This document shows, piece after piece, positions 17,961 to 26,841 of a DNA stretch of 64,000 nt. The notes below the pieces were generated by a model, which saw nothing but the letters and a program-made list of their open reading frames with translations, had not been told where the DNA came from and ran no database searches. The DNA lies in NCBI GenBank assembly GCA_019187195.1, contig JABAQT010000060.1:74269-138268 (forward strand), read 5' to 3'. Both the position numbers and the translations under genes were made by a program. The stretch's first letter is position 1; every line of letters starts with the position of its first letter. Origin of the DNA: Bryobacteraceae bacterium. GTDB taxonomy: Bacteria > Acidobacteriota > Terriglobia > Bryobacterales > Bryobacteraceae.

Positions 17961-20408
17961 TCAACTCCCCACAATTGCCCCGGCCTGCTCGGCAACCTCG
18001 ATCGCATGCTTGTGCTTGCACTCCGGATTCGGACACTGCGCCACCGGCCCCGCTTTCAGCCACTTCTCGATCATGTACTCGCCGCCGCATTCCGGGCACT
18101 TTTCATTGAGCGGCTTGCCCCACGCCACGAAGTCACACTCCGGATACCGGTTGCACCCATAGAACGTCTTGCCCCGCTTCGAGCGCCGTTCAATAATGTC
18201 CCCCTCGTGGCACTTCGGACACCGCACACCGATCGTCTTCTGCTTTACGTACTTGCAGGTGGGGTAGTTGCTGCACGCCGTGAACTCTCCGAAACGCCCG
18301 TATTTCAGCGCCAGATGGTTCCCGCAAACCGGACACTTCTCCTCGAGCGGCACATCCGCCTTCTTCTGCTCCTTATCCCCGATCCGCTTCGTCGTCTTGC
18401 AATCGGGATAGCCCGAGCACGCGTAAAACGTGCCGAACCGCCCCTTCTTCAAAACCATCGGACGCCCGCAGTTCTCGCAGTACTCCTCGTCGCCCTGCTC
18501 GGTGAACCCCACCTTGTCCACATCCGGCAGATCCACCGTCAGCTCGCGCGTGTTCGTGCACTCCGGATAACCCGTGCAGGCGATGAAGCTCCCGTGCCGC
18601 CCCCACTTGATCACCATCGGCTTGCCGCACTTGTCGCAAACCAGGTCCGTCGGCTTCTCCATGCGCTTGATATCGGTCATGTTCCGCTCGGCGTGTTCCA
18701 GATCCTTCTCGAACTTGCCGTAGAACTCCGTCAGCGCTTCCCGCCAGTCGATCTTCCCGTCCTCGATCTCGTCCAACTCCTCTTCCATCCGCGCCGTGTA
18801 GCGGACATCGAAGATATCGTCGAAACTCTCCACCAGCAGGTCCGTCACCACCATCCCCAGTTCGGTCGGAACGAAACGCCCGCCTTCCTTCTTCACGTAC
18901 TCCCGCTCCTGGATCGTCGAGAGTATCGATGCGTACGTCGACGGCCGCCCAACGCCATCCGACTCCAGTTCCTTCACCAGCGTCGCTTCGTTGAACCGCG
19001 GCGGCGGCTCCGTGAAATGCTGCTCCGGTTCGATCGAGCGGAACTTGAGCGTCTCCCCTGGTTCCACCTGCGGCAGGCGGTTCTTCAGTTCCTCGTCCTC
19101 GTCGTCCTTCTGGTCCTTCCCCTCTTCATACACCGCCAGAAAGCCGTCGAACTTCGGTACGCTTCCCGTGGCCCGGAACAGATACCGGTTGCCGTCGCTT
19201 CCCTCGGCCCTCACCTCGATCGTCGTCTGGTCGAACACGGCCGGCATCATCTGTGACGCCACAAACCGCATCCAGATCAGCCGGTACAGCTTCCATTCAT
19301 CCTCGGCCAGCAGTCCCTGCAACTCGTCCGGCGCGCGATGCGCATACGTCGGCCGGATCGCTTCGTGCGCGTCCTGCGCGTCCTTCTTGCTCCGGTAAAA
19401 ATTCGGCGACGAAGGCAGGTACTCCGCTCCGTAGCGTTTCCCGATCACCTCCCGCGCTTCCGCCAGCGCTTCCGCCGAAACCCGCGTCGAGTCCGTTCGC
19501 ATGTAGGTGATCAGACCCACCGAGCCCTCGCCCGGCAGTTCGATCCCCTCATACAGCCGCTGCGCCAGCATCATCGTCCGCTTCACCGAAAACCGCAGCT
19601 TCCGCGCCGCCTCCTGCTGCAGCGTCGAGGTGATGAATGGAGGAACCGCGTTGCGCCTCTTCTCCTTCGTCACCACCGAATCGGTAACGTAGGACGCGCC
19701 GTCAAGCGCCGCTACTATCGCGTCCGCCTCGCCCTGGTTCCCAATCTCCACGTTGCCGTCGTTGCGTTTGACAAGCCTCGTGTGCAAAACCGGCGGCTTC
19801 TTCCCGTTCAACTGGACATCGATCGTCCAGTACTCTTCCTTCTCGAATGCCCGGATTACCCTCTCGCGCTCCACAATCAGCCGCAGAGCCACTGTTTGCA
19901 CGCGCCCCGCCGACAACCCGCGCCGCACCTTGTCCCACAGCAGCGGGCTGATCTTGTAGCCCACCAGCCGGTCCAGCACGCGCCGCGCCTGCTGCGCGTT
20001 CACCAGGTTCGCGTTCACCTCCGCCGGCTTCTCGAAAGCCCTCTCGATCGCCGCTGGCGTAATCTCGTTGAACCGCACCCGGTAGATGGGCGGCCCGTTC
20101 TTCCCCCGCGCCTCCAACTCCTCCCTCAGGTGATAGCAGATCGCCTCCCCTTCCCTGTCAGGGTCAGCCGCCAGATAGACGCTCTCCGCTCCCTTGGCCG
20201 CCGCCTTCAACTCACCAATGAGCTTCTTCTTCCCTTCAATAACGATGTACTTTGGTTCGAAGTCGCGATCCGTGGCGACCGCGAGATCGTTCTTGGGCAG
20301 ATCCTTGATGTGGCCCAATGATGCCTTGACGACAAAATTCTTGCCAAGATATTTGCCAATCGTCTTCGCCTTTGTCGGCGATTCAACGATGACCAGAGAC
20401 TTTGCCAT
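17961..20408 (-). CDS. topA: DNA topoisomerase I
   Basis: Type IA topoisomerase that relaxes negative supercoils. The Toprim domain opens with LVIVESPTKAKTIGKYLG and has AADPDREGEAI; the active-site Tyr is in GLITYMRTDSTRVS. The 815 residues include five C-terminal zinc-finger modules: DLVCDKCGKPM, EYCENCGRPM, KCPVCGNHL, RCPKCHEGD and KCPECGGEY, each followed by a second Cys pair. dprA lies 21 bases upstream on the same strand, a common dprA-topA order. Confidence 0.98.
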   Translation of the reverse strand: MAKSLVIVESPTKAKTIGKYLGKNFVVKASLGHIKDLPKNDLAVATDRDFEPKYIVIEGKKKLIGELKAAAKGAESVYLAADPDREGEAICYHLREELEARGKNGPPIYRVRFNEITPAAIERAFEKPAEVNANLVNAQQARRVLDRLVGYKISPLLWDKVRRGLSAGRVQTVALRLIVERERVIRAFEKEEYWTIDVQLNGKKPPVLHTRLVKRNDGNVEIGNQGEADAIVAALDGASYVTDSVVTKEKRRNAVPPFITSTLQQEAARKLRFSVKRTMMLAQRLYEGIELPGEGSVGLITYMRTDSTRVSAEALAEAREVIGKRYGAEYLPSSPNFYRSKKDAQDAHEAIRPTYAHRAPDELQGLLAEDEWKLYRLIWMRFVASQMMPAVFDQTTIEVRAEGSDGNRYLFRATGSVPKFDGFLAVYEEGKDQKDDEDEELKNRLPQVEPGETLKFRSIEPEQHFTEPPPRFNEATLVKELESDGVGRPSTYASILSTIQEREYVKKEGGRFVPTELGMVVTDLLVESFDDIFDVRYTARMEEELDEIEDGKIDWREALTEFYGKFEKDLEHAERNMTDIKRMEKPTDLVCDKCGKPMVIKWGRHGSFIACTGYPECTNTRELTVDLPDVDKVGFTEQGDEEYCENCGRPMVLKKGRFGTFYACSGYPDCKTTKRIGDKEQKKADVPLEEKCPVCGNHLALKYGRFGEFTACSNYPTCKYVKQKTIGVRCPKCHEGDIIERRSKRGKTFYGCNRYPECDFVAWGKPLNEKCPECGGEYMIEKWLKAGPVAQCPNPECKHKHAIEVAEQAGAIVGS

Positions 20409-20429
20409 AACTACCTGTGAAAAAACCTC

Positions 20430-21572
20430 TTACCAGACCTTTATGAACTGCTTCCCGGCAAGTTGCCGGACCAGCCCGAGCATCTCGAGCTCGAAAAGAG
20501 CCGCAATCAGCTCCGACGATGAATACTGTGGCAGATTTTCCAATATAACGTCAACGTGCAGCGCCTCGTCCACCGCCAGCAATTCCAGCAGCGAACGCCC
20601 CGCCGCCGATTCTATTTCCGGCGTAAGACTCTGCTGCTCAGCAACTTGCCGCCCTCCCTTCATTGCCCCTAGCCGCCGCCGGTCCCCTGCCGAAAGTTCG
20701 CTCAGCACATCTTCCGCCTCCTGCACCAGCTTCGCCCCCTGCTTAATTAACAAATTCGGACTCCAACTCATTTTTGACGTGATGTTCCCTGGCACCGCAA
20801 ACAACTCCCTCCCCTGCTCCACCGCCAGACGCGCCGTTATCGCCGACCCCGAATACTTCGCCCCTTCCACCACCACGATTCCAACCCCCAACCCGCTCAC
20901 CACCCGGTTCCGCACCGGAAAATTCTGCGGATACGGCGGCGTCCCCATCGGAAACTCCGACACCAGTAACCCCTTCGCCCCTATCTCCTCGGCCAACTTC
21001 CGGTTCTCGGCTGGATACACCATGTCCACCCCGCACCCCAACACCGCTACCGTCCCGCCGCCAACCTCGAGCGCCGCCTTGTGGGCCGCCGTATCAATCC
21101 CCCTCGCCATCCCGCTCACCACCGTCAGGCCCGTCATTGCAAGCTCACGCGATAACCGGTCGCTCGCCGCCATCCCATATGCCGTCGGACGCCTCGTCCC
21201 CACCACGCCGATCATCACACTATCCAGTAATTCGATGCGTCCGCGGCAAAAAAGTAGCGGAGGGGGGTCGAAGATCGACCGTAGCCGCTTCGGATACCGC
21301 CCCTCGAGCAGCGGAATCATCACCGCCCCGCACCGCAGCATCTTCTCCTGCTGCGTCGCCGCATCCTCGAATGTGCACCCGCTCAGGATGCTCCGCGCCG
21401 TCGCGGCCGCCAGTCCCAGGGACTCGAGTTCGGACAGGCTCGATCGGAAAACCTCCCGCGGACCTTGGAACTGCTCGATCAGTTGCCCTGCCTTGCGGCT
21501 TCCAAGCCCCGGCACCAGTTGCAGCGCCAGCCAATAAAGTTGTTCATCTTGGGTAGTCTGGATAGCGGACAT
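20430..21572 (-). CDS. dprA: DNA processing protein A
   Basis: Loads RecA on incoming single-stranded DNA during natural transformation. Order: N-terminal SAM-like helical region (LALQLVPGLGSRKAGQLIEQF), the Rossmann DNA_processg_A core (IGVVGTRRPTAYG, VVSGMARGIDTAAH, VAVLGCGVDMVYPAENRKL, GLLVSEFPMGTPP, VEGAKYSGSAITARLA, ELFAVPGN) and a C-terminal winged-helix segment (SSELIAALFELEMLGLVRQL). I prefer ATG 21572 over the longer frame from 21629, whose extra residues are proline-rich and not conserved. Forms an operon with topA. Confidence 0.95.
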   Translation of the reverse strand: MSAIQTTQDEQLYWLALQLVPGLGSRKAGQLIEQFQGPREVFRSSLSELESLGLAAATARSILSGCTFEDAATQQEKMLRCGAVMIPLLEGRYPKRLRSIFDPPPLLFCRGRIELLDSVMIGVVGTRRPTAYGMAASDRLSRELAMTGLTVVSGMARGIDTAAHKAALEVGGGTVAVLGCGVDMVYPAENRKLAEEIGAKGLLVSEFPMGTPPYPQNFPVRNRVVSGLGVGIVVVEGAKYSGSAITARLAVEQGRELFAVPGNITSKMSWSPNLLIKQGAKLVQEAEDVLSELSAGDRRRLGAMKGGRQVAEQQSLTPEIESAAGRSLLELLAVDEALHVDVILENLPQYSSSELIAALFELEMLGLVRQLAGKQFIKVW

Positions 21573-21658
21573 AAACAGGAGTGGCACGGGGAACGCCGGA
21601 ATCTCACCACGGCTCGGCCACCCCTCCACCTCCGCCCGCGGAACAGGTATCTTCAGAC

Positions 21659-23551
21659 ATGCTCATCTATCTTATACTTCTGCTTTCTCTCATCCTTCCG
21701 CCCGCCGGAGCCGCCGAGTTCCACGTCGCAACCAACGGCGACGACGCCAACAACGGAACCCGTCAATCACCTCTGCGCACCATCTCCGCCGCGGCGCGCC
21801 TGGCGCAACCCGGAGATACCGTCACCGTCCACGCGGGCACATACCGCGAGCGCGTCACCCCGCCTCGTGGAGGAACCCTCCAAGCCCGAATCACCTACCA
21901 GGCCGCTCCCGGCGAGGAGGTCTTCCTCAAGGGATCCGAAATGGCGCGCGGCTGGAAGCTCTATCGCGGCAACGTCTGGGCGCTCACCCTCCCGAATGCG
22001 TTCTTCAAAGGCTACAACCCCTACACGGACACGATCACCGGTGACTGGTTCACGGACAAGGGCCGTCCCCACCACACCGGAGAAGTCTACCTCAACGGCA
22101 AGGCATTGCTTGAAGCCGCCTCGCTCGAACACACCCTTCACCCCCAACCCCTGCCCGGAGCCCGCGACCAGGAGGCTTCCACCTGGGTGTGGTTCCCCTC
22201 GATCGACGAAACCTCCACCACAATTTACGCCAACTTCCACGGCAGGGACCCCAACAAGGAAACCGTCGAGATCAACGTTCGCGACAGCGTCTTTTATCCC
22301 AACCGCCCCGGCATCAACTACATCACCGTCCGCGGTTTCCATATGAGCCATGCCGCCACGCAGTGGGCCGCCCCCACGGCCGAACAAATCGGCCTCATCG
22401 GAACTCACTGGAGCAAAGGCTGGATCATCGAGAACAACATCATCAGTGACTCCAAGTGCTCCTGCGTCACGCTCGGCAAGGACCGCGCCACCGGCTATAA
22501 CGTCTGGATGAACAACCCGAAAAAGGATGGAGCCACCCACTATAACGAAGTGATCCTCCGCGCCCTCCATGCCGGATGGTCCCGCGAGAACATCGGCTCC
22601 CACATCGTTCGCGGCAACACTATCTTCAATTGTGAACAGGCAGGCATCGCCGGCAGTATGGGAGCCGTCTTCAGCCGCATCACCGGCAACCACATCCACA
22701 ACGTCTGGGCCAAACGCCAGTTCACCGGAGCCGAAATGGCAGGCATCAAGCTCCACGGAGCCATCGATGTCCTAATTGCGAACAACCGCATCCACAACGC
22801 CGGACGCGGCCTTTGGATGGACTGGATGGCCCAGGGAACCCGCATCAGTTCCAACCTCCTCTACGACAACACCACCGACGACCTCTTTGTCGAAGTCGAC
22901 CACGGCCCCTTCCTCGTTGACAACAACCTCTTCCTCTCCTCCGTCAGCCTCCTCGACATGTCCGAGGGCGGAGCCTACGCTCACAACCTGTTCGCCGGCC
23001 GCCTCGTAAGCCGCCCCGAACTCAAGCGCTGGACTCCCTACCACCTGCCCCATTCGACGGCCCTCGCCGGCGTCACCCTCACCAACGGCGGCGATAACCG
23101 TTTCTACAACAACATTTTCATCGGCCGCCCCGTCGAGCCGGCCCTCCGCAACCCCGGCGACCTCACCATGTCCGGTTATGGCCTCTGGATCTACAACCCT
23201 CGTGCCTACCCCTCCACCGCCGCCGGCAATGTCTACCTCAACGGAGCCCTCCCCTACATGTCCGAACAGGGGCCCCTTCATCTGAGCAACGTGCCCGAAC
23301 CCGCGCTCGAAGAGACGGGAAAAGAGGTCCGCCTCCGCCTCTCTCTCCCACCTCTTGGGGACGCCGCCACCCAACTCGTCACCTCGGCGCTCCTTGGTAC
23401 AACCGTTATCGCCGAAACCGGCTACACCGAACCCGGCGGCGAACCGCTGGCGATCGGCAAGGACTACTTCGGAAAACCCCGAAACCAGGGAAAACCTCAT
23501 CCCGGACCCTTCGCCTCCCATCTCCCTGGCGCAACAATCCGCGTCTGGTGA
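21659..23551 (+). CDS. Secreted right-handed beta-helix protein
   Basis: 630 residues with a signal peptide (MLIYLILLLSLILPPAGAAE). It opens with the DUF1565-like start of many polysaccharide-active beta-helix proteins: FHVATNGDDANNGT, SPLRTISAAARLAQPGDTVTVHAGTYRERV. Repeated coil signatures follow, such as WIIENNIISDSKCSCV, HIVRGNTIFNCEQAGI, VLIANNRIHNAGRGLW and FLVDNNLFLSSVSL. Likely a lyase, hydrolase or epimerase acting on polysaccharide; catalytic residues cannot be assigned. The in-frame ATG at 21581 adds only proline-rich sequence and was not used. Confidence 0.8.
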   Translation: MLIYLILLLSLILPPAGAAEFHVATNGDDANNGTRQSPLRTISAAARLAQPGDTVTVHAGTYRERVTPPRGGTLQARITYQAAPGEEVFLKGSEMARGWKLYRGNVWALTLPNAFFKGYNPYTDTITGDWFTDKGRPHHTGEVYLNGKALLEAASLEHTLHPQPLPGARDQEASTWVWFPSIDETSTTIYANFHGRDPNKETVEINVRDSVFYPNRPGINYITVRGFHMSHAATQWAAPTAEQIGLIGTHWSKGWIIENNIISDSKCSCVTLGKDRATGYNVWMNNPKKDGATHYNEVILRALHAGWSRENIGSHIVRGNTIFNCEQAGIAGSMGAVFSRITGNHIHNVWAKRQFTGAEMAGIKLHGAIDVLIANNRIHNAGRGLWMDWMAQGTRISSNLLYDNTTDDLFVEVDHGPFLVDNNLFLSSVSLLDMSEGGAYAHNLFAGRLVSRPELKRWTPYHLPHSTALAGVTLTNGGDNRFYNNIFIGRPVEPALRNPGDLTMSGYGLWIYNPRAYPSTAAGNVYLNGALPYMSEQGPLHLSNVPEPALEETGKEVRLRLSLPPLGDAATQLVTSALLGTTVIAETGYTEPGGEPLAIGKDYFGKPRNQGKPHPGPFASHLPGATIRVW

Positions 23552-23674
23552 TTACATCCCTCCGTTCAGCCGGCATCGAGTCACACCCCTCGAAAAAAGT
23601 TCCGTGTTGAACCCAAAAGACTTACCACGCGCTCTGCCGTATTTCTCAATCCGCCATGCTAGCTTCGGGCCAGC

Positions 23675-24322
23675 ATGGACGATACGCTCTACGCCGGCCT
23701 CAGCCCCGCCCAGGCTCGAGTAGCCCTCTCCCTCGCCTCGGGAGCCTCCCTCTCCCACGCCGCCAGATCCTCCGGCGTCGGCCGCACCACCATCTACGCC
23801 TGGCTCAAGGACAACCCCCACTTCTCCGCCGCCATCGAACACGCCAAAATGGAATACATCGCCACCCTCCGCGACCGCGTCCGCGACCTCTCCGCCAAAG
23901 CCCTCGACACCCTCGACGCCATCCTCGACGATCCCTCCGTTCACCCCTCCGTCCGCCTCAAAGCCGCCCTCGCCGTCCTGAACCGCCCCCACTTCCCTGA
24001 CCAGGGCTGGCACCTTCCGGAAAAGACCAACCACCCCGGCGACGAGCAGGCCCTCGAAACTCTCGCCCAACTCGAGTTCTCCCACCGCCAGGCCCGCTAC
24101 GCCCAAACCGTCCTCGATCACATCGTCGAGGCCGGACTTGCCCACCCCCCCACCTCCCCCGAGCCCCGAACACATCCGGACACTTCCGAACAGCAAACAC
24201 AGCCTGTCCGTCCCACCCCGCGCCCCTCGCGCAACGAACCCTGCCCCTGTGGCTCCGGACTCAAGTTCAAGCGCTGTTGCCTCAACAAACCCCGCCCCTC
24301 CTCCGAAAGATCATCCGGATGA
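23675..24322 (+). CDS. Helix-turn-helix protein with C-terminal SEC-C zinc motif
   Basis: 215 residues. The N-terminus is a helix-turn-helix of the kind found in phage terminase small subunits and resolvases (LASGASLSHAARSSGVGRTTIYAWLKDN). A helical middle follows (LDTLDAILDDPSVHPSVRLKAALAVL). After a Pro/Thr-rich linker the protein ends in a SEC-C zinc motif, NEPCPCGSGLKFKRCC, as in SecA. No phage genes are near. A DNA-binding role is inferred; the target is unknown. The 3' end is followed 55 bases later by the Soli-type gene. Confidence 0.65.
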   Translation: MDDTLYAGLSPAQARVALSLASGASLSHAARSSGVGRTTIYAWLKDNPHFSAAIEHAKMEYIATLRDRVRDLSAKALDTLDAILDDPSVHPSVRLKAALAVLNRPHFPDQGWHLPEKTNHPGDEQALETLAQLEFSHRQARYAQTVLDHIVEAGLAHPPTSPEPRTHPDTSEQQTQPVRPTPRPSRNEPCPCGSGLKFKRCCLNKPRPSSERSSG

Positions 24323-24377
24323 AGCACCGGCCACTTCTCCTGAGAACGCACGGCCTTTGCGGCCACATTCTCTTACA

Positions 24378-25148
24378 GTGCTCCCTTGGATCTTCTTCTT
24401 TCTCGCCTACTGCTGCGGCGAACGCTTCGCCCCCCAATATTCAGCCGCCACGGTCGTGCATGCCGCCACCGCCCTCCCCATCCTCGCCCCCAACGCCTTC
24501 GCCTCCATCTACGGAAAGGATCTGGCCTACACCACACGCGCCATCGCCTCGACCGACCTCGCCGGCGGCCTGCTTCCCACTGTCCTTCCCTCGACCGGAG
24601 TCCGCGTTCTCGTCGACGGCCTCGCCGCTCCCATCTGGTATGTCTCCCCCACCCAGATCAACTTCCTCATGCCCGGCATCCTCGGAAACAATCCCAGGGT
24701 CAGAATTCTCGTCACCCTCGATGGCAAAGCCGGCCCGGAAGTCGAGTGCCGGCTCGTTCCCCTCGCCCCCGGCCTGTTTGCCCTCGACCCGGAAACCGTC
24801 ATCGCCACCCGCCTCGACGGCGCCCTCATCCGCGATTCCTCCCCTTCCGCCCCCGGAATGGACATCGTCCTCTATGCCACCGGACTCGGCCCCACCATCC
24901 CCGATACTCCCTACCGCCAACTCGCCCCCTCCGCCGCCCCGCTCCTTTACCGCCCCTCCTTCGAGGTCCTTCTCAACGGAACACCCGTCCCCGGCAACCG
25001 CATCCGCTATGCCGGCGCCGCCCCCGGCTTCGCCGGACTCTACCAGATCAATCTCTGGCTTCCCGATAACACTCCCGCCAATCCGGAAATCCAACTCCGG
25101 ATCAGCGGCGTGCTGAGTCCGCCCGGCCTCCATCTCCCGCTGCGGTAA
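24378..25148 (+). CDS. Stand-alone Solibacter C-terminal domain protein (TIGR03437 type)
   Basis: 256 residues from a GTG that opens a short hydrophobic signal (LPWIFFFLAYCCGERFA). The rest is a single domain normally found at the C-terminus of much larger acidobacterial surface proteins: ALPILAPNAFASIYGKDLA, GVRVLVDGLAAPIWYVSPTQINFLMP, and VLYATGLGPT near the end. The YVSPTQINF block is the hallmark. Here the domain is free of any partner domain. The longer frame from 24138 overlaps the SEC-C gene and is not used. Function unknown; adhesion or surface display is a guess. Confidence 0.75.
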   Translation: MLPWIFFFLAYCCGERFAPQYSAATVVHAATALPILAPNAFASIYGKDLAYTTRAIASTDLAGGLLPTVLPSTGVRVLVDGLAAPIWYVSPTQINFLMPGILGNNPRVRILVTLDGKAGPEVECRLVPLAPGLFALDPETVIATRLDGALIRDSSPSAPGMDIVLYATGLGPTIPDTPYRQLAPSAAPLLYRPSFEVLLNGTPVPGNRIRYAGAAPGFAGLYQINLWLPDNTPANPEIQLRISGVLSPPGLHLPLR

Positions 25149-25159
25149 ACCCTACCGCA
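25141..25159. terminator. Hairpin covering two convergent stop codons
   Basis: TGCGGTA and TACCGCA pair perfectly around AACCC. The TAA of the Solibacter-type gene and the TAG of the opposite gene both fall in this element, three bases apart. No T-tract. Confidence 0.5.
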
Positions 25160-25787
25160 CTCTCAGAATCTCACCCCACATGATCGTAAAGGCTTCCACG
25201 TCGCCTTCAAACGTCTTTCCCGCCCGCACCTGAACCGGCCGCCCCATGGGCATCGCCTGCCTCATGTCCGGTAGCCCCGAACCGATATAGCGCGTGTCCT
25301 GCCGCAGTTGTATCACCTGCCGGACTCCGGAACGATTGCGCAGCACAATGGACCCCTCCTCCACGCGTAGGATGATCCCCGTAAACAGCAGGTTCCCCCG
25401 CGGAGCGAACGATTCCGTCGGACTGTAGGCGGTCTGCGCATGAGGGTGAGGCCGCGGCGCGCGCTGCTTCCCATCCGCCACCACCCGCACGATCAGCGCC
25501 CTGCAACGCGGCGGCTCCGCCGTCCGCTCGGAGAGAATCTCCAGGTTCTCCCCCTTGGCGATCCCGCTTACATACGTGCGCCGGTGATCCTGCTCGAAAT
25601 ACGTCTTGCTCGTGAACCGGCACCGGTGCTCCTGAAGATCGGCCGTATGAAATCGGAATGTCCCGTTCTCTTCGGCCCCCACCCAGTCCTGAAAAACTCC
25701 ACGCACAAGGGGAGCAGGCGGACGGTCCTGGGCAAGACCGCACCCCGCCGCCATGAACAGCCCGAATAGCTGCCTCCACATTCCCAA
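25152..25787 (-). CDS. Exported protein of unknown function
   Basis: 211 residues with a signal peptide (MWRQLFGLFMAAGCGLAQ; start at Met1 or Met3). The mature part looks like two small beta-barrel repeats of DUF5666/OB-like type: WVGAEENGTFRFHTADLQ and TGIILRVEEGSIVLRNRSG, each followed by a short basic segment. I do not recognise a family with confidence. Single gene, convergent with the Solibacter-type gene. Confidence 0.55.
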   Translation of the reverse strand: MGMWRQLFGLFMAAGCGLAQDRPPAPLVRGVFQDWVGAEENGTFRFHTADLQEHRCRFTSKTYFEQDHRRTYVSGIAKGENLEILSERTAEPPRCRALIVRVVADGKQRAPRPHPHAQTAYSPTESFAPRGNLLFTGIILRVEEGSIVLRNRSGVRQVIQLRQDTRYIGSGLPDMRQAMPMGRPVQVRAGKTFEGDVEAFTIMWGEILRVR

Positions 25788-25834
25788 TCGGCGCCTCTGC
25801 TGATCATCTTACACAAACCCGCCCCGCGACGCCG

Positions 25835-26785
25835 TCAAAAGAACGCCCGCATCGCCCCGAACTCGTTCTGAAACTCCAAGAGGATTCGCCCCGCTTCCTC
25901 CTTCAACCCCGCCTCGGCCAACACCTCCTCCGCCGTCCCCTCCGTCAGGGAAGCGCACGCCGGTATCATCACGCCCAGCCGGTTTACCACCTTGTGCGCC
26001 ACCAGAAGCAGTCCGCCGAGATCCATCTCCCCGTCTTCCTCCCCGCTCCCGCCACTCTGGTTCCCTACCGCCCTCTGAATATCAGCCGGCAGCTTCCACT
26101 CCCCCAAGGCAGCCGCCCCCAGTTCCGTATGCCGGCATCCGATGTGGAAGTACTCCGCCTCCTCCATCGTCAGCTCGCTCGAACCCTGATATGTGGCCAG
26201 GATCATGTCATAATGTTCCGGCAGCCCGATGGCGATCATCAACTTCCCCACCGCATGCAGCAATCCCGCCGTGAAAGCACCCTCCGGATACCGTACTCTC
26301 ACCCGCTGCGCAAGCTGATCCGCCATCACCGCCGTCGCCACCGAGTGCAGGTTGAACGCCCCCTGCGGCCACGTCTTCGGCGTCTTCACCATCTTCCACA
26401 TCCGCGCCACCGACAAACTCAATGCCACGTTCCGCAACTTGTTCAGCCCCAGTATCGAAACCGCGTGCCGCACCGAATTGATCGTCCCGCTGCGCGCGTA
26501 AAGCGCCGAATTCACCAGCTTCAATACATGACCCGTCAGCACCGTGTCTTTCTCGATAATCGTGGCTATCTCCTTCAGGAATACGTCCTCCTTCGCCAGA
26601 CTCGCCAGCAGCCGGCTCAGCGTCGGCGAAAACGGCGGCAGTTGGTTCAGTGTCCGAAAAGCCCGCTCACGCAGGTCCTGTTTGCTCATTGGCGGCGCTG
26701 TCACAATCCCCTCATCGGCCACGCCCTGCCTCACACCCGCACGAAGATAAAAAAATGACGGATTCCATCTTTCCGCCACCTTCAT
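25835..26785 (-). CDS. HDOD domain signalling protein
   Basis: 316 residues, cytoplasmic. HDOD domains resemble HD phosphohydrolases but usually lack the catalytic pair, and act in signalling or two-component regulation. Visible are LPPFSPTLSRLLASLAKED, IIEKDTVLTGHVLKLVNSALY, INSVRHAVSILGLNKLRNVALS and the degenerate HD region AFTAGLLHAVGKLMIAIGLP. AAGG precedes ATG 26785 by eight bases; a shorter start at 26689 (MSKQDLRERAF) is possible. Divergent from the TonB-type receptor, 56 bases apart. Confidence 0.85.
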   Translation of the reverse strand: MKVAERWNPSFFYLRAGVRQGVADEGIVTAPPMSKQDLRERAFRTLNQLPPFSPTLSRLLASLAKEDVFLKEIATIIEKDTVLTGHVLKLVNSALYARSGTINSVRHAVSILGLNKLRNVALSLSVARMWKMVKTPKTWPQGAFNLHSVATAVMADQLAQRVRVRYPEGAFTAGLLHAVGKLMIAIGLPEHYDMILATYQGSSELTMEEAEYFHIGCRHTELGAAALGEWKLPADIQRAVGNQSGGSGEEDGEMDLGGLLLVAHKVVNRLGVMIPACASLTEGTAEEVLAEAGLKEEAGRILLEFQNEFGAMRAFF

Positions 26786-26841
26786 GAAGAGACCTTCACA
26801 AAACCCAAGACATCACCGCTTCCGTACCGTACACTGGTACT

